From Vanessa cardui (Eukaryota > Arthropoda > Insecta > Lepidoptera > Nymphalidae), in NCBI RefSeq assembly GCF_905220365.1, contig NC_061127.1, positions 8,804,001 to 8,868,000 on the forward strand: DNA of 64,000 nucleotides. The letters are read 5' to 3'. The notes under the pieces were generated by a model. It worked only from the letters and a program-made list of their open reading frames with translations. It had not been told where the DNA came from and did no database searches. Positions 1 through 10,700 of this stretch are shown here, piece after piece. How positions within the stretch are numbered: the stretch's first letter is position 1; each line of letters opens with the position of its first letter. Made by a program: the position numbers and the translations under genes.

Positions 1-109
1 TGCAAATTTAGTTGCACTTCATTAACATAATCTCTGAAATTCTCGCTAGAATCTAATTCACGAACCGGTGGTAACTTTACATTGTAATCAATATTCCACT
101 TAATGTGAC

Positions 110-165
110 GATTTAAAAGTGTTTTTATGAGCCTACTTGAAATAGAAAATATTTTTATTTGATAT
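110..165 (-). repeat. Fragment of a lepidopteran interspersed repeat
   Basis: On the minus strand the stretch resembles the start of the repeat seen more fully at 12841-13033, sharing the 'TTCAAGTAGGCT' start and the 'TTTTAAATCGTCA' block. A second short piece of the same family lies at about 3745-3795 on the plus strand. Family name not determined. Confidence 0.35.
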
Positions 166-612
166 GATATTTTGATTTATGAGGATGTATAGAAACACAT
201 ACAGATTATAATTCGTTGTTCTAATAATCCAATGAGGATGTGAATGTGTTTACTTTGATCGAATTTTCACAATAATCATACTCAAAATGGTTATTTTTTT
301 AATCAACATCTTCCATTATTGTAGCTTATATTATCTTTAATTATAAAACGAAGCCCCATTGCTTTTTTGGCTTTGGTATGGTTTCACACATGATGATTAA
401 CTAAAAGGCAATAATTACTCCGAATACTTACAGCGTATCAAGCCTTAGATCGGGCGACCTACATTTATGAAATCAATAATACTATTCACGTTAGCTTCGA
501 CACTATTCATTTATCATCCCTGATATAATCGCGCGCACAGAATGCGTCAATTATTGATCTGTTAATATTGAATTTATATGGAAATATTTGGTTTTTGATT
601 ATTATTCATAAC

Positions 613-935
613 TAGCGGCCTTCCCCCGCTTCGTACGGTTGGACATAAGATTTTCTTATATTTATAACTTTTATTTGTATAATATTGTTGATTTTATTAT
701 TTATATTGAAATATCTTTATCATTGAAATGAGAATGGTTAACAATTTTCATTCTATTTCAACTTATTTACACAACAATCTCAATAAATGATATACCTAAA
801 CCTTGCTTATGAATCACTCTGTCCAAAAACCGCATCAAAATCCGCTCAGTAGTTTGTCGCGAAGATACAGACAGACAGACGCGGTCGAGGGACTTTGTTT
901 TTTATTATGTAGTAATTGTGAACCTAACCTTACGT
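613..935 (+). repeat. Degenerate interspersed repeat with ACAGACAGACAG tail
   Basis: It begins with a block like ACTAGCGGCC followed by a CCCGCTTCG motif. It ends with the phrase AAAATCCGCTCAGTAGTTT and a short CAGA microsatellite. This beginning and end are common in non-autonomous repeats scattered through butterfly and moth genomes. No coding capacity. Class (SINE, RTE-derived or Helitron-like) not decided. Confidence 0.45.
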
Positions 936-984
936 CGGAATTGTAAAACTATAACGAAAAGAAACAAAAGAAATAACGAAATAT

Positions 985-1424
985 GGCAACAAGCAGGGCC
1001 ATACTGAGCATGTCGAGGCCTTCTTTCCTCCTTTTATGTCTCGCTGGAAAGTCACATACACCCTATATGAATTCGAGGCAGGGGTGATGGTGTCTTTGGG
1101 GGGTGGCGTTACGGGTTTGCTAGTGTCGTGGCACGCCGACGGTTGGGCCGTCTATACGGGCCTGCAACCAAGAGGGATTCCCAAAGAACACCCTAATCAC
1201 AGAGAGGCTTACGATGGGTGAAGTAGGTGTGTAGAACCGATTTCAGCACAGGCGTCGTCCTCACACCCCCGCTCCTCGGCCTTCTGCGAGAGTGTCATTT
1301 CGATATCTCCATTCAACAACTCTCACTTAAGAACATGACGTTTATGACGCTTGGCACCGAGACATCTCTGCCGACTATCACCCCTAAAGGAATCCCTCTA
1401 AGCTCCTCTTACCGTATTCTATAA
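985..1424. other. GC-richer island, probably an old mobile-element piece
   Basis: This 440-bp stretch is clearly richer in G and C than its surroundings and holds two short open frames (1036-1221 and 1227-1424). Neither looks like a known protein or has splice signals that would make it a convincing exon. A decayed transposable-element fragment is the most likely reading. Confidence 0.3.
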
Positions 1425-4054
1425 TTATATATCTCCATAAAATTTATTTTTTCTCATAAAAGTATTTTATTCATTTGTTGTTCTTGTATTATATTCGTAG
1501 GACTAGCAATATTATTGCTACGTGAAAAATTAATCATTACTCATATTGCCTATATTTAAATAGAATATTGCTAACGTCTTTCGCGTTTTTTAATAACAAA
1601 ATTTAAAACCTTATACTTCAATGTTGGCCTGTCTAGGGGTCTCTAACCGATTCGGAATCCACTAACTAATAAATAATCCGGCCCTGACAATAAGTCTTTT
1701 CAATTCCCTTGGGAACCCTTTTATTTTACTATAAAAGAAAAAATATTTATTAGTGAGTAATCTCAGCATGAGCGAGTGTGCTCTAGTAATATTATTTGCT
1801 TTATTTTTTTTATATAATAGTAATTATAATTTTATAACTCAATTTTATTCTCCTTTTAATTTAGTGCACTATTAATAGAATAGAAAAATATTATTTTTCT
1901 TTTTCGCTGTATTAACCCAAATTTATTATTTAGCCAAACGGCTAAATGTAGATTAATTTTCCCTAAATAATGTACTTTAGCATTTTTCGCTGCCGGCCAT
2001 AGATAATTACGTTAAAAATAAGAATTCTATAGAAAGGTCTTCCTCGGGTTATAATCATATTAGGTCAATACTTTTATCTTTTTTAAGTCAATCTAATACT
2101 GTGCTGATTATTTAATAAAATTAACCTTTGTTCATTTTTATAACGCAATGAATCCTTGTCAAAATAAATTACACATTCTAACAAAGTTCAAGGGCTAAAC
2201 AGATACGGAGAATTTCTAACAAAATAAAAAGGTGTTAAGTTAATAATGTATTGTTACTGGCGTGTTACAGAAGGAATATGATTGTGGCGATATCACACTT
2301 TTTTTATATAGATGTTTATGATAAATACATTACTGTACTTCCTATAACGTTTTACTTCAATTTCGTATAATTAGTAGTATTTCAGTATTTTCATTCATTA
2401 TGCAATTTGAATGAATAAGTAATAGTTGTTACTGCAAAGTGTTTTGATGTAACTAATCGGTACGTACCGATGCTGTAAGTAGGTTGGTGCGTTCAAAGCG
2501 CGGTCGAGGTCAAACAACGGGGTCAAAGTCGGGACCCGCGCACGCTCAATGTAACTCCTTTCCCTTTCGTTTCAAATATTCCTGATCTACCGCATCATCA
2601 CCATAGAACAAAATCACATACCTTATGTAATATAACACACATTAAAACATTCCAGCAATACTGTATATACTGTATACAGCATATACTGTATATGATATAA
2701 AATTGAGTCATCATCAGAATTCCGAACTTGAAATTTAATATAATCACTCATTTCGCGACGTAAAGCTCACGAATTAAGGATTTTTGGAAATTTCAACTTC
2801 AGGAGACATATAAGATGGATAACTATGCAATCGTGCCCTACTTCTTATACCCATACGAAGTCGGTACGGACAATAGTTACTCATATAATTTATACATACA
2901 AAGAACGCTATTTCATAATAAAATATAGTAATATAATAAGAAGTAGATTGAGTCAGCCGGCGGTTTTGTAACTGTGGGTGAATACTATGCGAATTTTAAC
3001 AAAGGTTTTCTTTGTAGTCTCAAACATTATATGAATATTTAAGCTTTAACGCCACATCTGTCGGACAGGCGCGGATTCAGGGTGAGTTCATGACTGCCAT
3101 GACTAATTACATTTTGATCTTTTTAATAGTTTATGAACGTGAATATGTCTACTTCAATGATATTCTAATAAACAGATATGTTATACCCATACTAAACAAT
3201 AGAAAAGAGTGTGCCGCTCCGGGGACTGTGTATTTTACATTTCGTTACAAGAAAAAAGGATAGCTTGATAAAAACAATAAGTAAAAGGGATAACTAGATG
3301 TTTTAATAACGCAAAACGTATTACTACATAATTATGATGTATTATAACGTATTACTGGCATAATTATGATGAAAACGACTAAAGGCAAACGTCCCAATTA
3401 GGACGTTTTCTAGTCTTCACTTTTTGCGCGTTAATGATATATCTGTTTACTAGAACATCATTGGTCTACTTAATTATGAGCGTAATAATTGTCAATGTCA
3501 TTCAGCCACAATACTAAAATGTATTCCACATTTTAGTACTGTGCTTGAATGGTTAAAATATATAAGCAATAGTAAAGATAAAATTATACAATTTATCATA
3601 ATTTTATTACGTTATGGATATGTTACATAGCTCTAACTAATTAGAATATGAGACTCTTACCTAGAGGGCGTACGAGCCAGGCTCTGTGTTTAAAACTTGT
3701 AACTAAACTGTATTCATTATTGTGTACTGTGTTGTACTAAAATGTATTCATTATTTAAGGCTCATAAAAACACTTTTGAATCGTCATGTTAGCGTATTAG
3801 TTTGATACGAGCTTTAAATTTGTTAATAGGTTAAGTTAAAAATAATTACATATACACGAATACCGTGCTGTAAAAAGGATGTATTGACTATTAACATACA
3901 AGATCATCTGATATATATATATTTAAATTATTAATAATGACAATACAGACCGAGAGCTAGAGGTAAATCACACAGATTTTTATTTTACTGTTGTCATTAA
4001 GTTTAAGCTACAATTATGCATTGAATATTAAAGTTTAATTTAATTGTATTTCAG

Positions 4055-4229
4055 AGGCACGCTTTATCGTGGGATGATTGATTGTCTAAAGCAATCTGTG
4101 AAAAACGAAGGAATATTCTCGCTGTACAAAGGATTTCTTCCACTGTGGATGCGGCTCGGCCCTTGGGCTTTAATCAACTGGGTAGCGTTTGAAAACATCA
4201 TGCTTGCCATCGGAGGCCATACTTTTTAA
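4055..4229 (+). CDS. Mitochondrial uncoupling protein 4-type carrier, last exon
   Basis: This is the C-terminal exon of an SLC25 mitochondrial carrier. It opens after a pyrimidine-rich TTGTATTTCAG acceptor at 4044-4054. The first base completes a codon from the missing upstream exon, and the frame runs to TAA at 4227-4229, giving about 57 residues. The peptide contains the third-repeat features of the family: LYRGMIDCLKQSVKNEG, then LYKGFLPLWMRLGPW leading into the sixth membrane helix. This arrangement and a short tail ending in TF match UCP4 (SLC25A27 / insect Ucp4) better than the oxaloacetate-type carriers SLC25A34/35. Such proteins sit in the inner mitochondrial membrane; the transported substrate of UCP4 is still debated. 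Only this exon is in the window, so subfamily assignment rests on a short stretch. Confidence 0.82.
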
Positions 4230-4390
4230 ATACCAAAATTTATTTAGCTTGAATTTATATGGGGTTTGTATAATCGTTACCAATTAAGAAGCTATGATAT
4301 GCTTAGAAAAACAAAAAAATATTTATAATTGTTAATTTATTTTTAAAATAAAATGTAAACCAAATATTTGAAATGGATCAAAACTTCAAT

Positions 4391-4396
4391 AATAAA
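4391..4396 (+). terminator. Poly-A signal after the UCP4-type gene
   Basis: AATAAA about 160 bases after the stop codon, followed by T-rich sequence; the likely 3' end signal. Another AATAAA-like site lies about 45 bases upstream. Confidence 0.5.
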
Positions 4397-5634
4397 AAGA
4401 CATTTAGTTTAGGTATCAAGTAATATTATAATTTTAAAGGTAATTTAATAAAGGTACTTATTTATTTACATTTTTTTGTGATATCTTTTTGACTACAATT
4501 TCTCTATGACGAGTCAAAAAATATATACTGTAAATCCGGGGCCAGACTTTCGATACCGACTCTGTAAATGTCACATTTTCAGACATTACGTGTCAGATAA
4601 GGCTGGCACGTAATTTCCTGAATTTTCTTCGCATATGGTTCATTAAATAGAAAAAAAATCGTAAAATCCTTAATATAAGTTTAAAATAAAAAGCAGAAAG
4701 TGATCAATGTGCATTGTGTTCTTACAGCATCGAATACGTTTAGGAAATATTTAATAATATTCAAATTGTTTAAAAGTGCAAATATTTAATTTTCATAGAT
4801 GTATAAGTATTAAGAAAAAGAGTATACTTGCGCATAAGAATTCAATTTTTTACGAACAAGACAAACGACTTGAATTTATTTCATTCAATAATAATCTTAA
4901 AGAATATCACACAAATTTACTGTAATATTTCCTCCATATTCAATATTTATGTTAAATTTGTAATTTCCTTTTTTACTATGTACATAATGGCCGACGTACT
5001 TTTCTTTTTTATTTACAAATTGGCATGGCACGTCATCATATAGCAATATATTATGTAATGTTGGCATTCACCAAATCATATTTATGTATATAACATTCTA
5101 TCCAAACGTGTGTACCTGGTTTAATGTTCTTTTTTTAAATCTGCACAAAGTGTATACCTGTATGGTAATATTTGTTGACGTAATACAAGTGTTTGTATGG
5201 GAAATAGTTAATTTATAGAGAGAATTGGAAAATGGTTAAAAATGTTGGTTGCTAAAATCTGTAATAAAAATGTGATGTTATTCGTAGTATTTCATAGGAA
5301 TATTAAATTATTTATTGTTAAAAATACGGTGTTTTATTTCATACTCTAGAACTTAGTTGATTATTTTAATAATTTCAACGAGTTCTTGTTTTTCTAACGC
5401 TAGAAAATGTTATTAATTTTTTTTTAACAACTTTAACAAATAGGCTATTTGACAATACGAAAAATAAATTGATAATTATTGTAATCAGTGTATATTATGA
5501 GTTTAAAAATGGTTATTTACTAACGAAAGTTGAAAATAATACTTAATTTATTCAAAAATCCATCAATAAAAATGCAAATTTTCAAACGTTTGTCACGTGA
5601 CACAAAACGCCGCATTGGCCGGGCTTATGATGAA

Positions 5635-5699
5635 GTCACTTTCTTGTAAACTTTGCTTTTCTACTACATGTACCGCAGATTAAAATACAAGAAAGTGAC
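5635..5699. repeat. 14-bp perfect inverted repeat
   Basis: GTCACTTTCTTGTA at 5635-5648 is repeated in reverse at 5686-5699 with 37 bases between. The surrounding CACGTGAC and GACGTCAC motifs, together with a GCCGCATTGGCC-like block, suggest part of a decayed fold-back element. Confidence 0.45.
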
Positions 5700-7575
5700 G
5701 TCACCGAGTAGAGTTTTTGCACGCTATTTAAGTACGGGATTTTTTATATGATATTTTTCGGCAAATATGTACTAGAAATAAAAAAAACACAACTTTTACT
5801 GGGTTCCTTAACTTCTACTAAATAATATAAAATGGATTTTAAAAACCAGTCCAATAGCCTATTGTATATTTTTGTGTAGACCTTAAGTATATTATAGTGC
5901 AAAATACATATAGTATGTTGGGATACATTTATAGGTGTAATTGTGATTCGAAGCCAATTTACTGCTTGTTCGCAACCACAACTGCGTTCAAGCAACCGCA
6001 AATGTATCCACTTTTTGGCAAAAAACGTCGAATCGTTGATAAAAATACGAATCTTTTTTTGAGAATATATTAAAGTACTTGTAAATTATCAAAGCTATGG
6101 GATACTTGGAAGATTAATAAATAAAACAAAACAGGGAAAATCAAGGGAAGTAAAACTCCGAATGTACAATATTAAATTTATTAGTAAAAAATATTATACA
6201 TCTTCCACAATATTGGAGAATCATAACTTAACTATTTTAAATATTTTGATTATTATAGATTAGCACTTCCATTTCAATAAGACATGCCATCATACGCTTA
6301 CTGTCACAGCGATAAGCACAGGTGATCGTGAACGTCACGTGTGCGTTGCGATACCAAACTTATTCTATAATACACACAGTTAAATGCTTCGCTCGAAGTT
6401 ACATTCCGTTAAAATTTATCAATATTAGGGATATTGCGTTGATGAATTACGTCACGATTACTAGTTAAAATTCTTATTACGTTTCGATAAATATAGCAAT
6501 TTACGGTTACAATAACAAAAATAAATATCTAAATTGAATTAACGAGCACTCGAGTTTAATTTCAAATTGTTGACTATACCGTTAAACGCTAACTAAGTAC
6601 GCCGACACTCTCGCCGGCGCGTCTCGCGAGTGTGCGAACTGCGCGAACGAACGTCCAGTGTCCGTAGCCTTACAACTACTCCGTCCTTACAATATTTTAG
6701 ATTAATCGCTTGAATTATACGAAACATTTTTATTAATTACTTTGTAAAACACTAAAACGGGTAACGAATTCCATTCAAATAAACACATCAAAAGCATTTT
6801 TGTTAAGCACAATGTAATATTTAAAAAATACATGGATAGTAAATATTGATCTAAAACACCTCGCTGCACATCCGTCCAATCAACCAAACATCGTCAATAT
6901 AAAAACGATTACAGGCATACGATGCGTTTACCGTTTTGTGCGCAACACAAATCTGAGCCTACGTCTATGAGCACTAAGCTTTAGAGGACGCTACGATTTA
7001 TATGGATATCTTATAGTATGTCTACCGTACCAGATTATATACTTGTATTGGTTACGAAATTATAAAACCAAACGAACTTAAAACTATCACTTAACTAACA
7101 AATAAAATGGTAAATATTTAAAAAATGAGCATTATAACTAACAAGGGATAAATAATGTTCATACTTTAAAAATCACATCAATTTGAAATCTATAAGGGAA
7201 CATCAGCGACATCGTTATCTGATCTTCGATTGATCCCTTTCATATATTTATTACTAAGCATATATTAAAAAAACCTCTAAAATAACATTCTGGCACGTTT
7301 AATCGGACGAAATACACGTTCATCCGGCGAATTGTCACGATTAGTAAAGAAAATAAATTCGTCACAATAATGAGGAAACGATGGGAAAGTAACGGGGGAG
7401 TTTTGTACTGGTAAAACAAAGCCGAGTAACGCGATTATACAAACCGTAATATCAAAATAGCTGTATGACAAAAAGCACCATAAAACACTCGAAACTTAGA
7501 CCCATTGTGTCGACAACTCGACTGCGTGCCTCGGTTCCTGGCGCAGGAGCGTGATTTACCTGCTGTGGGTTCGTG

Positions 7576-7731
7576 CGGGGGGCGGTGGGGCGTGGGGGGG
7601 GGGCGTGCGTGCGGAGTGCGCGGGGGGCGGCGGGGCGTGGGGGGGGGAGTGCGTGTGGAGTGCGCGTGGGGCGGCGGGGCGTGGGGGGGAGTGCGTGTGG
7701 AGTGCGCGGGGGGCGAGGGGTCGCAGGGGGG
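7576..7731. repeat. G-rich minisatellite in the drk 3' UTR
   Basis: Just over three copies of a 42-48 bp unit. Each copy has runs of 4-9 G, a GCGGCGGGGCGTGG core and an AGTGCGTGTGGAGTGCGCG end. It starts about 40 bases beyond the drk stop codon, so the drk mRNA would carry the C-rich complement. The many G-runs on the plus strand could form G-quadruplex structures. Length and base composition are very unlike the flanking AT-rich DNA. Confidence 0.85.
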
Positions 7732-7770
7732 CTGGCTCGCGTCGGTCGAGCGGAGGCAAGCTGGCGGGCA

Positions 7771-10700
7771 CTATGAGTGGTAGGCGGTCACGTACGACGC
7801 CGGGAACAGTCCACGACGGTGTGCTATCTCACCCTGGAACATTGAACACAAAGTTATATCATTTCATTATTATTACATACATAAGCCGCTTCACACATAA
7901 ACAACAAAACCAAACTAATCATTCATTCTACTTCGCATTATTATTATTATTTATTATTTTTACATTAATGCTCGCCAATCGCTTCTACATATAAATAAAA
8001 AAAATATGAGACAACGTCACATACATTACTCTGATCCCAATGTAAGTAGCTGAAGCACTTGTGTTATGGAAATCAGAAGTAACGACGGTACCACAAACAC
8101 CCAGACCCAAGACAACATAGAAAACTAATGGTAATCTACATCGACTCGGCCGGGAATCGAGCCCGGGACCTCAGAGTGGCGTACCCATGAAAACCGGTGT
8201 ACACACCATTCGACCATGGAGGTCGACATATAGAGGATAAAAATGTACTAAGTGCCTATGTATTAGGTATAGTTAAAAATGTTATCGCCATCGCGCGCCG
8301 CTTAGTGACAAACCACCTAGTATCAAACACACCCATTCAATTAATATATTTCCAGGCGATTTGGCCGTTCCAACACTCGCATAAACTACGTTCTTTAATT
8401 GAAGCTCTTAATTAAATTGTTAGCTGTGTTGTTGACACTGATTCATTTATATATTGCTTTTCATTTTCGGTGGCATATGTTTTTTATTAAATAAAAAAAC
8501 GTGGAATTTAATCAAGTTAAAATTCATTCAATTTGTAAAAAATATTATGGCCTCTTTTTGAATAGACCACCATTCATTTTAATTTCCATTTTGTCAGTTT
8601 ATCAGTCATTATAAAATTAGGGTGACGTATACTATACGGTAACACCAAGGCACCACTTCACAATTTAGACTTTATTTCATCAAAATCAGTTTAGTATATC
8701 AAAATTTCATCACAACGGAAAGTTGTCATAGGTACCTACTCATTTATGTTTACGCATTCTTTAATATATGTATGTTAATATAATCGGTTATCACTAAACT
8801 ATTTTCAGGAAATTTTAAAATTTCCGATTATTTTGCCTGTTACTAATATTACGTTTAAATTTGTGTAATACAAATTCAATGCGGGTAAACCCGCGGTACA
8901 CAGCTAGTTCTTAATAAAGCTGTAATAATTTATCATTACATAAAGCAGAAATGCCTACCATGACACATTACATACAAGACTACCTCATATTATCGTGATG
9001 TTCTCGCATTTTCAGATTGTATTCTATCTATTGAATTAATTTTCTTTATTAATAGTAATACATGATGAATATTAACACACCTGCCACCAGTGCTGGTCGG
9101 AGCGGTCAGTGACCGTGATGACGTCACCGCGCCTGAACTCCAGCTCGCCCGCCTCTTGTGGAGTGAAGTCGTACAGAGCTTGGACCAGCATCTGTAAATT
9201 TAAAACGTATACATCTTTATCAATTATTTTCAACAAAACTGATATTGTGGAATCAAAACAATTATTTATATTTTTAACATTAAGTAAATCATGAAATGCT
9301 TTGGCGTTCATAATAAGGAAAGAGCACAGATACTAACAAAACATTTAGAATATATTTATAATCGAACAGTAAATAAAATACCACACTATATTTTCACTAT
9401 TCTAAAAAAATTAGGTTTATTTAAATAACGTAATATATATCTACATTTATCCAACTAATAAATATGATAATCATAATGAGAATGAATTCATATCTTTCAC
9501 TATGAAATTATCGACATATTTTTATTTTTGCATACGACTTCAATAGCATCTTTGCGTATATAATTGCAACTTCAGTAAATAATAGGATTAGTTGATTCCA
9601 ACTGTCGTTAATGTCTCATCGTGTTTTGTCATGGTTACAAGCCAAGTAATTAAAACTCTTATCGCTCTTACTTATAAACATTGTTTGAATGGTATTTAGT
9701 TAAACACTGATTTCTCTCTTACTCATCATTGATTTAACATTCGAAAGAGGAAGACAGAACATTGTTTTACTAATTACCCCCTAAACAACTTTTATAGTTA
9801 AAGTCCTTAGCGTTTTCGCGAATGTAGTGTATGTGTGTAATCGATTCGTAACAAAATCTTAATTTTGCATAAAATTTAAAAAGAAAATTTTAAAAATCGA
9901 ACTACACAAAAACTTTCTCCATAAATCAATTTCTAGTCCCAGTATTTTTATTTTCAAATTAAATATTATAACGATTTAAATATTTATATTTCGATAACCG
10001 TTATATTTCAAATTCAGAATAGCAATTCTATAAGATTTAATGGTATGAAAAAAATATAATGCATCATCTCGGAAACCGCAAGTACGTGATCTCTGCAACA
10101 ATTGCTATAAATAGAGACACACATGATCGGACAATTTGTATTCGATCGCCGCGGTTCTCGTTTTACTACGACTATTGCTCAGTAACTAGAGATTATAGGA
10201 ATACATGCCTACACTCTGACCGAGTTATTTTCGTTTCTTTATCAGGGTCATGCCACAATATTTACACGCTCCGTTATCACGCTAATGTATTGAACCAGGG
10301 AAATTCGACCGCTGGACCTTTTCAAACATTTTAGAATTAACACATCGCTGGCGATTGTATTACAAGAAATAATAAATAGTTAAATTAAATATATTAAACA
10401 CATCTTTAAATAACAATTACAATTAAAGGAGTTCCTTGAGAATTCATTATAATAATATGTATGTATAATGTAAGATTCAATTTAGCACTTTCCCATAGTT
10501 TCGCAGAATGTTAAGTTTAGAACAAGCGACGCGCCTCGCATTCATATCATTCGAATTTCGGTAAACAAAAATCATAAAATATAAATATGTCTCGTTAATC
10601 CATTAGATTAATTAATATTGACAAATTATTATACAACGTATTATGAAAATAGGGCGGAAAGTATAATTAATAATGATTGTTGATTGACCATTGCGTGACT

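Larger units (their letters stand above)
1..4054. other. Gene-poor region upstream of the UCP4-type exon
   Basis: No convincing coding exon was found on either strand. It is AT-rich with scattered repeat pieces, listed separately where recognisable. Because the exon at 4055 opens with a splice acceptor, at least the right part should be intron of that gene. I looked for the preceding carrier exon and did not find it, so the intron probably runs past the window edge. A small CpG-containing patch lies at about 2459-2560 and includes the palindrome CGGTACGTACCG; its role is unknown. Confidence 0.6.
4230..7437. other. Region between the UCP4-type gene and drk, with their 3' UTRs
   Basis: The two genes converge here. 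No coding exon is supported. The right part up to about 7250 is probably drk 3' UTR: a minus-strand AATAAA (TTTATT at about 7247) lies about 520 bases after the drk stop. A small CpG-rich patch (about 6600-6680, with GCCGGCGCGTCTCGCGAG) stands out from AT-rich surroundings and could be a regulatory site. A short inverted repeat at 5635-5699 is listed separately. Confidence 0.5.

Noticed and set aside
7551..7994. 147-residue plus-strand frame rich in Gly, Arg and Ala
   Set aside because: It is antisense to the drk last exon and its minisatellite; composition only.
8150..8230. Possible tRNA gene (B-box and head-like blocks)
   Set aside because: The cloverleaf is not intact and the body continues as a SINE that recurs at 12271.
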